A stretch of 64,000 bases of DNA from Morella rubra (taxonomy: Eukaryota; Streptophyta; Magnoliopsida; Fagales; Myricaceae). The stretch is from the NCBI GenBank assembly GCA_003952965.2, contig CM025854.1, positions 26,534,715 through 26,598,714 on the forward strand, read 5' to 3'. Of the stretch, positions 10,585-21,968 are shown piece by piece. The position numbers were made by a program, and so were the translations under genes. Position 1 is the stretch's first letter, and the number at the start of each line of letters is the position of its first letter. The notes beneath the pieces are model-generated. The model had not been told where the DNA came from, ran no database searches, and saw only the letters and a list, made by a program, of their open reading frames with translations.

Positions 10585-11767
10585 GGTCCATTTGTTTCAT
10601 TGTAAATCACTTTTTTTTGTAAAGCAGTTTCCAATACATTATGTTTCCAAAAAATATTTCTAATTTTCGGTGTTTGGTTGTTATATTAAATATATTTTCT
10701 GAAAGTTTTTTTCAATATTTTTGACATATTTTATATTTTTCGTAATTTTATATGATTAATAAACTTAATTTTTAACATCAATTTGAAATAAAACAAAATA
10801 AAGTTTTCGAGAGAGTAAGAAAAGGGGTCGGGTTCCTTTGAATGTTTTGGTTTCGGGTTAGAAAATCGAATAATAACCTGATTTTTTTTTCAGGTTCGTG
10901 TTTCAAAACCCAACCTTGACCCTAAAAAAAGCTAAAACCGTCAGGATTAAGTTTCTTTGAATGCTTTAGTTTTGGGTTAGAGACCTGAACACGAACCTGA
11001 TTTTTTTTTTTCATGTTTCAAAACCAGACTTGACCTCGAACAAAGCTAAAACTGTCAGGGTCGGGGTTTTTTTTTTTTTAATGATTTGTTTTGGGTTAGA
11101 GAAGCGAACACGAATCTGATTTTTTTCGGATTCATGTTTCAAAACTTGACCCGACCCTGTAAAAAGCTAAAATCGTCGGGATCGAATTTTTTTGAATGGT
11201 TTGGTTTTGGGCTAGAGACGGGAACACGAACCTGATTTTTCTCGAGTTTATGTTTCAAAACTCGACCCCAACCTTGAAAAAAGCTAAAATTGTCGGAGTT
11301 GGTTTCTTTTAAAATTTGGTTTCAGGTTAGAGACACGAACACAAACTTGATTTTTCTTGAGTTCATGTTTCAAAACCCAACCCTAACCTCGAAAAAGGTT
11401 AAAACCGTAGGGGTCGAATTCTTTTGAATGATTTGGTTTCGGGGTAAAGACTCGAACACGAATTTGATTTTTTTCGAGTTTATGTTTTAAAACTCGACCC
11501 TGACCATGATGTAACCCGACCAGTTTGGGTTGAATTGGGTCAATTTCGAGTCAGGAGGTCAGGTCGATTGATTTTTGGTCACTCCTAAGATTAGGAGAGA
11601 TAGCTCAGGAAAGAAGATACTAGTTTCAAAAAGTAAACAACTTTCAGAAAAGTAGAGCTATCTTTTATAGTTGATCGAATTGAGTTTCAGTTTACCTTAT
11701 TTTATAAGGCTCCCCAAACAGTCGAAGTATTTTTCAGAAAGTAAAATACTGTAAAACAAACGGAGCC
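10585..11767. mobile_element. 1.18-kb non-autonomous transposon with TTAA flanks
   Basis: The element starts GGTCCATTTGTTTCATTGTA; its right end reverse-complemented is GGCTCCGTTTGTTTTACAGT. TTAA stands on both sides, and unit A has a single TTAA at the empty site (about 3421). There is no transposase. The middle is a six-copy tandem repeat. TTAA duplication is typical of piggyBac-like elements, but a PIF/Harbinger TAA or TTA reading is also possible; I cannot assign the superfamily. Confidence 0.8.
10820..11515. repeat. Six-copy ~117-bp tandem repeat inside the transposon
   Basis: The block TTTGAATG (or a variant) recurs at about 10837, 10956, 11077, 11191, 11306 and 11423, spacing 114-121 bases. 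Each unit has the order TTTGGTTTCGGGTTAGAG, GAACACGAACCTGATTTTT, CATGTTTCAAAACCCGACCC, AAAAAGCTAAAACCGTC. Copies differ by substitutions and small indels, so the array is not recent. Confidence 0.88.
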
Positions 11768-13078
11768 TTAATGAAATACTTTTTCCAAGGAAAGTAAATA
11801 CCTAATTGGCGGCTAGTATGTCTTGTTTTGTGGGATAACTTGATGGGTTTCTTCCATTTCTTTTGTTGGATATGCACAGAAATGGCCAGTATGAGTGCTT
11901 CCAGTGCGTTTTCCAACTCAGCTGATTTGTATTTGACACACTTTATCCTCTTTAGAGTCTCATTTCAGACAAGAAGGGATGCATGGTAAGCTTGTGAATC
12001 CCTAACTGTCTATTGTTTAATAATGACACTTCAAAACCTCCATAATTTAGTAGTTCAGTTATATGCTTATTGCTTTTAAATAAAAGTTGTAACTATCAGT
12101 TGTTTACATGGCTCTCTATTAGGTTATAGTTCAACAGAATTTATATTCAATAAGTATCTTAACGTAATATTGGTTTTCGTTTTATTGTTTTCATTACAAA
12201 GTGTGTTACTTAGAACAATACAACTTAAATAAGTCCCCTAAATTGACTAGTTTTGCTAAAACATTTGGCATTCATTGAAAACTAAATGGGAAAGTAAAAA
12301 TTACGGAGAGTCTACAGGTCTGTATTCAACATGTGCAAGTCCTCCGGATATTTTCTATACTTATTGTTGGGAGACTAGGAAAATCTTGGTTTTTGTTTTT
12401 CCTTTGTTGCAACTTCGTGGGAATTTAAATCAAGGGACTGTTAACTTTTTTTTTTTTTGGGTTAAGAATATTGCAGGACATAGATTTATAATGTCTATGC
12501 ACTTATGCTGTAATGTTCACCTTAGATTCTGGCAATTATCTTGGTGGTCTATCTGCTTGTCTGTGCCAGTAGCATTGATGTTTTTCTTTAACTCTGGCAC
12601 TCTGCTGTATTCTTGCTCTGTTGATGTGTGTGTTGTGATCCATTGTTCTTACATTTATCAGGTAAATGAGATCATAAGACACGCATCTATAGCATCGGTT
12701 GCAGGCCTTGTAAGCAACCTTCGTACAAATGGTACATACATGTTTCATTCTGTCTTGATTGATTACAATTTTCCGCTCTCACAAAGTCTTGTAATTGTTG
12801 CAGTTTTAATCCTATCGCATCTACCGGAATATTCTTGTGCTGATTTATTGCTTTCCGTAATGCTGCAATTACATCTTCGATTCATAGAGTTAGGCTGCCA
12901 CGTCTTCTTGGCTGCAAAATCATAGAATTTAGTGGCTTTTCTGCACTAGTTGATATCTGATTTGTACTTTAGATTGAACTAGGTATATATTGCACCAGAA
13001 ATGGGTTACAGTCACCCTTCTGTTAGAAAATTGATGCAAAAATTGATGCATAAAAAAAAGATCAAAGTATGCACCTAA

Positions 13079-13645
13079 TTCTTGGTCCTCTATTCTAGTA
13101 TAGAACCATTAAATGCAACTTGATAGAACCTTTCTCTAACTGAACATAATTGTTGCTTCTAGTTTTGGACGTGTTCGAGTGATGGTGATCTGGAAGAGTC
13201 TGCACTTATTTTGACATATCTTATTTGTATTCTGAATTTCATGTTGTCAGTCATTAAATTTACGTCCCTTTCATCCATCGAGCCTTTTGCCAGAGGTCAG
13301 TTGTGTAGCTTTATCGTGACAAGTTTTAATTGAAGACAGACACACTCTCGCACTAGGTCCACTGCTGTGTCGCTTGAATCAATGCAATTCAGTCTACTCA
13401 AATCGATAGGGGTGAGCACCAGGGTATGGAACCAGGGATGTGTATCCCATCTGTGTAGTAATGACAGGACATGATAAACACATACAAATTTATGATGTCG
13501 GAGATCTCTAGCAAGAACGAGACAGGATACGAGTTGTGGCAAGGAGAGATAGTATACTTTCGTGATTCGGATGATGAGAGGCCAGATTCTAACCCTGATG
13601 ATGATCTGGATATATAATGGTATAATCTGGGCCATGTCACATGTT
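13079..13645 (+). repeat. Deletion-only echo of ELP5 exons 6-9
   Basis: Aligned by eye to 4750-5630, this segment keeps order and near-perfect base identity but lacks well over a dozen short blocks (about 4 to over 100 bases each). It is followed directly by another copy of the same region. It cannot be translated. See findings for the artefact question. Confidence 0.85.
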
Positions 13646-14473
13646 GAAATGGGAAGCTTCTGTCCGGGGCGCGAAATGGACGTGTCGAGTGAGTGATCTC
13701 TCTCCCTTCCTCTCTCTCTGGAAGAGTCTGCACTTATTTACAAGGCGGAAAGCTGACATAGTCTTATTTGTATCCAGTCTGAAGAATTTCATGTTGAAAA
13801 ATCAGTCATTAAATTTACGTCCCTTTCATCCGGAGATGAGATATTAAATCGTAGCCTTTTGCCAGAGGTCAGTTGTGTAGCTTTATCGTGACAAGTTTTA
13901 ATTGAAGTTTCCCCCCCTCCCTTTCACCCTCTCTTTCACAGACACACTCTCGCACTAGGCACTCAACAATCCATAAACAGATTCAGGAGATCTCTTCTAA
14001 TTAATCCTGTTACTCCTATCTTCTCCCTGTCGCTTTTTGATCTGTCTCGGGTGCCATCAACAGGTGCAATTCAGTCTACAGTTGTCAGAGAAGGAGCAAA
14101 TCGATAGGGCTAAAGTCATTCTTCCTTTTGAGCACCAGGGTATGGAACCAGGGATGTGTATCCCATCTGTGTATGCGTGTGTTTTGTAATGACTTCTGCT
14201 TGTTTCAGGACATGATAAACACATACAAATTTATGATGGTCGGAGATCTCTTATGGATAGCAAGAACGAGACAGGACCTGTTTCAACTGAGAGTTGTGGC
14301 AAGAGAGAGATAATATACTTTCGTGATTCGGATGATGAGAGGCCAGATTCTGATGAGGACCCTGATGATGATCTGGATATATAATGGTATGCGCACCTTT
14401 CTTGATCTGGGCCATAAATATCACATGTTGCTAAAATTTTACCTTCTTGAGAGTTATGAATGAAACGATCTTT

Positions 14474-14661
14474 TAATGATCGGACTGGAGTGGTAGTGTG
14501 GGACATCGAGCCTTTTATTCTTTCTGTCAGGGATTGTCTTGATAAGAACCAGCAGTGGTGCTTCAACCATGTGAAGAGGGACCTCAATTTTGCGGCCCAT
14601 AATCTGGCAAAATGGGCGGTTGATGAGGATTTTGTGGGTGCGATTCCCATTTATTGTATTC
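14474..14661 (+). mobile_element. LINE fragment, unit B copy (3' end lost)
   Basis: Equivalent to 5679-5934. Here the RNase H remnant is better preserved (WDIEPFILSVRDCL, then HVKRDLNFAAHNLAKWAVDE), but the 3' half, the A-rich tail and the right target-site copy are deleted; the sequence jumps from TATTGTATTC to CTATCTTTTGCTG. Confidence 0.82.
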
Positions 14662-15524
14662 AACTATCTTTTGCTGTTTAACTATAAAATCCCCATGCCA
14701 ATTTGACCTTTCTGCATTTTGATTCAATGGGTGCTTTTTTTGTATGAATGCCACTTTAAGCTTCTTTGTTGAATAATAGTGACATCATGTTATAGAAATA
14801 ACCTTTTTCTAAACATTTCTGATTTTTTGGGATTTCTTCCCAACCCCCCAAAAAGAATCTTTTTGCCTCTATAATCGTTTATTTCAGTTATTTGACAGTG
14901 GATGTTTAGAGGTAAGCCTGATTGGACAAGGCAAATTATGGATGCTATCTATTCTCAATCAACCCCCCATGCAAAGAGCGGAGAATCTCGTGCTTCACCT
15001 AGACTGGGGATGGAAATTTTTTTTACTTCTGATTTGTTGTGCCTCTATCCATGCTCTGGAATGAATTCATAACCATGGGATTGCTTGAATTGCTATGAAC
15101 CTCTTCTATGGCAATGTATACTGTTTGGATGATCCACCTTTTCTTCTTTTCTCTCTATTTTTAACTTCTTGAGGTCAATTTCGGGAGTAGGTGGTTGTCA
15201 AACCTTCGTATTGCAGTAAAGGGGGCGTCATGATGTGGTGCGATAAGCGACATCAACGGCGTGTTTCCGAGTAAAACGCGTGACAGCGTTATACTTTTCC
15301 TAAAATATATGATCTTCCAGAAGCAAGAGACAACAAGAAAGAAGGTCGAGAAGGCAGTCGTACAGCCGCGTTTGGGGTTCTTCCGTGTGGTAAAAGAAAA
15401 AGAAAAATCTTTTTATGTCAATTTTCCAGGAAGGAAGCTACCTACCCGAGAAAAAAAAGGCTTTCCAGGAAACTCACATGCCAATTCTGTCATTCCCTCG
15501 TTGTCAGATAAATACTCCGAACAA

Positions 15525-15532
15525 TATAAATA
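15525..15532 (+). promoter_or_regulatory. TATA box of LEA_2 gene B
   Basis: TATAAATA is conserved at the same distance from the start codon (15665) as in copy A, so the core promoter was duplicated with the gene. Confidence 0.6.
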
Positions 15533-15664
15533 GAATCCCAGAGTCCCAGATCGGCAATATCTCTGCACAGACAGCTCCCTCCAATTCTAAACTCCTTTCA
15601 GGCTTTCAGCAAGGAACAACGACAAAGAAACACTTCTTTCTATTCCCGGTTCCAAGTGAAGAAA

Positions 15665-16315
15665 ATGGTGGATCAAAAAATTAACACGCATGTGTTCCCC
15701 TTGACACCAGCAAATCAGTCGACAAAAAGCTGTGAAGAATCGGCGACATCGCAATCCGATCAGGAGCTCCGACGAAAGAAAAGGATCAAGTGGGCTATAT
15801 ACATAGTTGCATTTCTTGTGTTTCAGATACTAGTCATCACGGCGTTTTCACTCACTGTGATGCGTTTTAAAAACCCAAAGGTCAGGTTGGGCGAATTCAC
15901 TGTCCAAAACTTGACCACCGGCACCCAGACATCACCTTCCTTTGACATAAACATTGCAGCTCAAGTAAAGATCAAGAACACAAACTTTGGCCCCTACAAA
16001 TATGATAGCACAAACGCCACGTTCATGTACCGGGGTCTGACAGTGGGGCAGGCCACAATTCCAAAGGGTAAGGCCGGGATGCTTTCGACCAAAAAAATTA
16101 GCGTCACTGTTAATGTGAATTCAGATGCCTTGCCGAACGCCTCGAGCCTTGGGAGTGACTTGAATGCCAGGGTCCTGACGCTGAACAGCCATGCCAAGCT
16201 TAATGGTAAAGTGACATTGATGTTGGTGATGAAGAAGAAGAAGTCCCCGGAAATGAACTGCACCATGACCATCAATTTGTCAACGAAGGCGGTCCAAGCT
16301 TTGAATTGCAAGTGA
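15665..16315 (+). CDS. LEA_2 / NHL-type membrane-anchored protein, copy B
   Basis: An intact single exon of 216 residues, same design as copy A: basic stretch RRKKRIK, membrane segment about 42-64, LEA_2 domain to the C-terminal ALNCK. The start is the ATG at 15665, which matches copy A; the in-frame GTG nine bases upstream should be ignored. About 15 residues differ from copy A, many conservative (for example M6I, D34E), clustered in the cytosolic N-terminus and scattered in the LEA_2 domain. The reading frame has stayed open since duplication, so both copies may be functional. Confidence 0.87.
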   Translation: MVDQKINTHVFPLTPANQSTKSCEESATSQSDQELRRKKRIKWAIYIVAFLVFQILVITAFSLTVMRFKNPKVRLGEFTVQNLTTGTQTSPSFDINIAAQVKIKNTNFGPYKYDSTNATFMYRGLTVGQATIPKGKAGMLSTKKISVTVNVNSDALPNASSLGSDLNARVLTLNSHAKLNGKVTLMLVMKKKKSPEMNCTMTINLSTKAVQALNCK

Positions 16316-17665
16316 ACATGTATATATCTAAAAGCTTATTATTAATATATTATTTGTTATTTGAATTTCTGTGGCTTTGATGGGGGGTGAGACTTGGAGC
16401 TGGTTTTCACCAATCTATATAACCGCCAAGATTTTGAAGTAATTCTATGATATAAGACCTTTTAGACTATGAATTAGTATAGAATGGGACGAGGAGGATG
16501 CCTAAGTGGATCTTCCTCGTCGTTCTGCTGCTTCTCTTTTGGCGCGGGTGGTCGTCAAAATATTGTAAGCTATATCTGATTTCAGGAAATAAAGGTCACA
16601 AAAATTGAAAGCTACGAACGTACGTGCACGTACCTGTGCACTGTTGGTGGCGTGGGGTTCCTTCAATTTCTATTTTCCTTTATTATTATTGTGCAATTTA
16701 AATTTAGGTGTTGCCATCTAAACGTCACCGTATGATTTGAGCACTATACCTTTTTGCTGTTTAAATACTTATTCGAATTTCGAATATCCTTCTAGCTAGC
16801 AAAGCATATTCTATATCTTATTGTGTATAATATTTGTTAATATATTTTTTTGAACCATAATATATGTTAATAGCTCAGACACCCAGTTATAAAAAAAAAT
16901 ATTTATTATTCATTTACACATCAATTAGTATCTAAGTAATGAGTAGTGCAATTGCAAATTGGGGAAAAGAATTACTCCTCTCTTTCTCTCTCCATTTTCT
17001 CCAAAACCCTATCTTGTGACTCTCTGTATCACCACTCGGGTCGGTGGGACGAGCTTCAACTCCCTCGTCGACCACCTTCTCCCTGCCCCTATCTTTATTC
17101 AGTTTTTTTGGTGAATCTATTTTCCTTTTCAATTGTATACTTTGTTGTTTTTTCTTATTTTGTCTCAAGGAATTCATACCAAAATCTGAAGTCATCTAGG
17201 AGTTATTACTGGCTGTGCAACTAAGATCTGTTTTCCTTGCCTCTTAACCTGTCATGCTCCATATGATCGCCATCGATATCCTTGGCTTGTGTTTGTGTTC
17301 CTACTTGTGCTTGTGCTTTTACGTGTACGTGTGCGTGTGAACTCCACGCGCTTCTCCTTTTTCAATTGTACTTATTAATTATTATTTTTTCTCTAAATAT
17401 AAATTAATTAATGCTGATTGTTGTTTCCCTTTTTTTATCAGGGACAGATCTGTTCGAATATAATATTCACAGATCTCGTAATATCATAATATTTGTGATG
17501 GAAAATTCTTTCAACCATGAGAAAAGTTATGAAGCCATTCTGAACGACACCCCTTGTAAGCCCCCATTTTCTGCAATCCTTTTCTTCTTGATCATTGTTT
17601 CTTTGTTGCTGCAGGGAAGGCTTCACAAGTCAAAAGAGACTATGCGTTCAATTAATTGTAGTAAG

Positions 17666-17829
17666 CGTTTGTTTTAAAAATTTTAATAAAATTTTGTGTT
17701 GGTGTTAAAAAAGAAGTAGTATTGAAATTGGTAAATGAGTGATAAAAAAAATATAAGTAAAAGTAAAATTAAAAAATGTGTTTAATAAAAGTAAAATTTT
17801 ATTAAAATTTTTGTTTAATAAGAGCCATG
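17666..17829. mobile_element. Small MITE-like insertion in unit B
   Basis: It interrupts sequence that is continuous at the end of unit A (about 10150-10160). Left end CGTTTGTTTTAAAAATTTTA and reverse-complemented right end share a core AAAAATTTTAATAAAATTTT. About 165 bp, no coding capacity; ends approximate. Confidence 0.65.
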
Positions 17830-18300
17830 TTAATCTCACCAATTTGGGCATTTATTTTAATTAATTTCTTTCATTTTTTTGTCAATGTTACGAGGATTTG
17901 TATAAATTATATATTCTAGGGCTAGATTTGTTTCCTTTTATTATTCTATGTTTAGATGTTATGATCATGTCTTGCTTTAAAAAATAGAAAAAAATGACCA
18001 TACAAAATGATTAACATTTGCGTGTTTTATGGAAAAAAAAAAAAAAGAGTTGTGAATAATGTGTAATATGTATTTAGCCTTGGGAAACCCAGCCCGAAGC
18101 CAAATTTTGCTGGGCTAGCCTTGTTCACTTTTCATTTGGAACAAACGCTGGCCAGTCTCAGTAGTAAGGGATTTTGCAGCCGGAGGTGAGTCCCAGGACT
18201 GCCAGTCACGAGCTCACAAAGCAGCTTGGCCCATTAATCACACTTATTTCTCTGAAAATTTCACGATTCACCATGCAAGCAGATCTTTTGGAAGCTCAGA

Positions 18301-18397
18301 TATTTCGAACTCTCCAAGTATCCCTCTCTCACGTAAACAGTCCATGCTTATTTCGAACTCTCCAAGCGTCCCTCTCTCACGCAAACAAATCCATGCT
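18301..18397 (+). repeat. Two-copy ~49-bp tandem repeat
   Basis: TATTTCGAACTCTCCAAG...TCCATGCT occurs at 18301-18348 and again at 18349-18397 with a few substitutions. Confidence 0.9.
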
Positions 18398-18680
18398 TCT
18401 TTAGATTCCTTGGTTGAGAAAGAATTATAGAGGTATTCTATCATGTGATAATCTGTTGTCCATATTGATTTATTACTTCCGCATTATATTTGTGTTGCTT
18501 TAACTCTTTTGAAATTTACTGATTGAGTTTGGGAAGAGTACGCAGATTTTAAGTGGTTATAGTATTAAAGAAAAATCATAATCTATTCAACCCCTCTTCT
18601 AGGTTCAGCAACACTATTGAGTCTTGAACCGTCTACTTTATTTACAGCCTAAGAAAAATTAAAACCATGTAGCTTACCAA

Positions 18681-19949
18681 TATGGAAGAAGTAGTAGTGA
18701 TAGTCGGAGCTGGTCCCTCTGGCTCTGGCCTTGCAACTGCTGCATGCTTATCTTATCTCTCAATTTCTCATGTCGTCCTGAAAGAGAAGATTGTTCCGTG
18801 TCTTACATAGACAGTTATGTTTCTCAGTTCAATATGAATCTTCGTTATTGTTCTTTTGAATCATTCTTTTATGATATAACTGAAGGGAAATGGAGGGTAG
18901 AAGTTAAGAATATCCTCTCAGGAGAAATGGAAGTTTATATTGCTGAATTCTTAGTCGTTGCGAGTGGAGAAAATAGCCAAGGTTTTATCCCTACCTTGCC
19001 TGGGTTAGATACTTTTCTTGGAAAGATCGTTCATGCTAACGAATATAAATCAGGTTCAAGTTATCAAGATAAAGAAGTTTTGGTTGTCGATTGTGGTAAC
19101 TCAAGCATGAAAATTAGCTACGACCTCTCGAACTTTGGTGCTCACACCGTAATTGTTATTTGAAGCCCAGTAAATTCTCTCTCTGTTAATTCCCTTGCCT
19201 TCCTTTTCTGAATGCAAGAAAAGTTGTCAATCACTCTAAATTTTGGGTCTTCTCTTAATTCAGTACCTCCATATCGATACAATATCTGAGCTCTAAATTT
19301 CTTGACTAAATGCATGAAACAAAACTAAAATAAATTTTCCTTTCTGAGCTCAAAATATTATCTTGCATACATTGTCACTAATGATGTGATATCAAGTGAT
19401 CGAGATCACATATAGCATTACTTAGGGTTATCTCATCCTCTTCGCCTTGAATTCCTAACACTTTGCTAATGTCGTCCATATTTCAAATTCTCCATTCTCT
19501 TGTAATGGTTTACCAGGTGTTCCCAGGTATAGCGACGATTGATGGAAGCGATGTGGAGTTTGAGAATGGTACTCAGAAAAGGTTTGATGCTATAGTCTTA
19601 ATTCGCAACCGGTTATAAAAGCACTATAACTAGCTGGCTCAAGGTCCATTGATATCCTTTTCTTCTTTCATACTACGTCTACGACAAACTTTTATCCTCT
19701 AAACTTAGGAGATCACAAACCTGAATGCAAATTTCTGTGCAGGATTACCAATTCATTGTCAAGAGTGACAGGATGCCAAGGAACGATTATCCTAACCATT
19801 GGAAGGGACAATGCGGTGTCTACTGTGCCGGACTGTCGCACAGGGGACTACTCGGAATTTTTGACGACGCAAGAGCAATTGCAAATGACATTTCCAAGGT
19901 CATTCAGGACAGAAAGAAAGAGGCTTTGCCGATGCTTCACAACGTTTGA
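18681..19949 (+). pseudogene. YUCCA10/11-like flavin monooxygenase pseudogene
   Basis: The remnant starts MEEVVVIVGAGPSG (FAD-binding GxGxxG region), but a 6-base repeat makes PSGSGLATAACL. A frameshift near 18775 and loss of about 45 residues join REDCS directly to YIDSYVSQFN. Recognisable later parts are FLVVASGENSQGFIPTLPGL, YQDKEVLVVDCGNSSMKI (a degraded NADPH-binding GxGNSG), then after a large gap VFPGIATIDGSDVEFENGTQ (about 19516) and, in the final part, NHWKGQCGVYCAGLSHRGLL (about 19742-19949). A stop follows the NADPH part at about 19161. YUCCA enzymes convert indole-3-pyruvate to auxin; this copy cannot. Confidence 0.85.
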
Positions 19950-21968
19950 ATGCTCTTCGATGTTACGTACATGTCTCAAGACACCTGCATGTATAGTCGT
20001 AATAAATAATCTGATGTCGTCGAGTGGGTATTGTCACCCCTATGTGTCATATCTGTATGGTCTATGCTTCATGTCTCTCTGTATGGGTTACTTATGGTTA
20101 CCTAGCTAGGTCTTGAGACATCGAACAACTTAGTGTTGTCTAGGTCTCAGGACTCGGTATAGCCGTAGGACTATGGCATGGTTATGGTGAGTTTATCCTT
20201 TGTAATGTTAGTCTATGTATGTTTAATAAGTAAATAAGACGAGCTGTCTTTTTCTCTTAATGGATCATAACTTGGTTTTGTTCTGTTTCTGTATTCATGA
20301 AAAATTTTGAGTTGTGTTTTTTAGTAAATGTCGATGCCATCGAGATGGTATGTGGTCATCAATGAGGATCGGAGTGACTAGACACCCAAAGTTGGGGGTC
20401 TACCATACTCTAAAGTTAATCTGTATATAGTGCCATCTTCTCATCCATCTCTATCTGAGTAGGGCAGTGTTATGGATTTATTCCTTATTGCAAGATAAAT
20501 GACGCGAACCCAGTAAAGAAAATGCCACACGGAAAGCCACAAACAAGCATTTTGTTGTAGAGGTACTGATTGCTTAGGCATCTATAAATTCTCATGTCAG
20601 GAGGAAATAAAGCGTATATCTATGGATTCTTGTGTCTTAAAGTGGCAACTAGACCACCCCATATATATATATATATATAAATGTATGTATGAGCTTTTCA
20701 GAAACAATACTGAGAGGAATTTGCACAATTTAAATCTGGGAGTTCAGGGAAAGCCACTTATCAGGCTGAAGCGTCTTCCATGTGTTAATATAGTTGATGT
20801 TTAAAAGCCCCATGGTTGCTGTTAGCGTAATTCCAAGAAAAAATAACAGAGACTACATTTGAGCTTTGCAGTCGTTCAAAACCATACTTGGGTATTCATG
20901 ATTCATGCACTTTCAACCACACTAAAAGAGAAATGTTACACCAGGTTTCAACCGCCATTGAGTGCAAAATAAATCGATAAAAAAAATATTTCAATAAAGA
21001 ATTATCATGTATGTGATCTAACCCTCAATAGGAAAGGGCTAAAAGAATAAAGCCATGTAAGCAGGAATGGCAAGTCCACGCTCTAGCTATCAAATGAATC
21101 AATAAGTGAGGTCTATAAACAGTATTACGCAATCATTGAAGAACTTCCAAAAAAATAGGTGAGCATGGTGGCCCCGGCAATACCAGGAATAGTTAGAACC
21201 GGCATCTCTGGACCTGGAGAAAAGAGCAGCAGAAGCAAATAAAAACGACGATGTCCGAGGAAGTTTTCCCTAAGAATAACCATGAAATTCATTGCTATAA
21301 CTAGAGGACGTATGTTCATCCTTATTACCTTAATTTCCAATATGCATATGCTTAAGAGAAGAAGAAAACAGAAAATGAATAAAAACAATATTACAATAGC
21401 AACATCAGGAGCTAAGGGCTTTCAGCATCAGATGATAAGCAGAACATCTTCTCATAAAGTAAATGTCTAAGCAAGCTGAACAGGGAATTATTAAGCATGT
21501 AGCATACTATTTTTAACAACTAGATATTACTCTTGATTGATAAGAAAAGCATTTGAAAACATCACGCTTAAAAATATTTAGGACACATGCATAAAACATG
21601 ATACTTCCTAACTAAACCAGGATTCAGATTATTTATCGCAAAGTAAAATCACTTGATTAATAAGAGGCATAATGAGAAGCTTTATACATTCCTTGGGATC
21701 TGATAAAACATCATCTTTCTGCATTATATTCCAGTTTAGTCCACTTGATTTTCTCAGCATCCTAAGTTTCTCCAGACTAAAGTTGTCAATACATGAAAAG
21801 CAACCTAGCGCAGGTCATGGCAGCTATATTTAAGTCTTATTTTGTTGCTGTTGAAAAAATTTGAAATGATGGATCAATGCCTTCAAATGCAATACAAGTA
21901 ATTTAATTGTTTTTGATCATTCATATAAATATTCAATAATCAGGTTGCATCGAGAAGCAGGTTGTACC
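19950..21968. other. Spacer between YUCCA pseudogene and M50B gene
   Basis: No supportable gene. It includes a TA microsatellite at about 20661-20679. The part nearest 21968 should contain the 3' untranslated region of the minus-strand M50B gene. Confidence 0.65.

Larger units (their letters stand above)
10171..14384 (+). pseudogene. ELP5: ELP5 pseudogene, 5'-truncated and rearranged
   Basis: Unit B starts inside ELP5 intron 4, so exons 1-4, the start codon and the promoter are missing. Exon 5 is intact at 12662-12731. The first half of exon 6 is missing altogether. A deletion-riddled copy of exons 6-9 follows at 13079-13645, then a second, cleaner copy of the exon 6 end to exon 9 at about 13645-14384. 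The final exon carries an in-frame 18-base deletion and ends with the same acidic codons and TAA at 14382-14384. Two mobile elements interrupt the first intron remnant. No full-length ELP5 can be made. Confidence 0.9.
14385..15664. other. Spacer between ELP5 pseudogene and LEA_2 copy B
   Basis: Counterpart of 5589-7026, with the trimmed LINE fragment and the LEA_2 promoter and leader. No additional gene seen. Confidence 0.7.
10171..17843 (+). repeat. Tandem duplication, unit B
   Basis: Direct copy of unit A, ending near 17843 where TTAATCTCACCAATTTGGG corresponds to the A end TTAATCTCACGAATT at 10170. It holds the truncated ELP5 copy, the 3'-trimmed LINE fragment and LEA_2 copy B. Insertions seen only here: 10227-10424, 10585-11767 and about 17666-17829. 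A ~115-bp intronic segment at about 11951-12066 is also absent from A. Confidence 0.88.
16316..18680. other. LEA_2 copy B 3' flank and spacer
   Basis: To 17843 this is the end of unit B, with one small inverted-repeat insertion near 17666. From 17844 the DNA is single-copy in this window, AT-rich, and contains a 48-49-bp tandem repeat (18301-18397). No gene seen. Confidence 0.7.

Noticed and set aside
12275..12925. 216-residue plus-strand ORF
   Set aside because: It is intron read-through around ELP5 exon 5 in unit B; the same happens at 4005-4484 in unit A. Only the 70-base exon within it is coding-like.
13398..13733. Overlapping minus-strand ORFs of 111-112 residues
   Set aside because: Antisense frames over the deletion-rich ELP5 echo; no equivalent in unit A.
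15656..15664. GTG start three codons upstream of LEA_2 copy B
   Set aside because: Plant genes start with ATG, and the ATG at 15665 matches the start of copy A.
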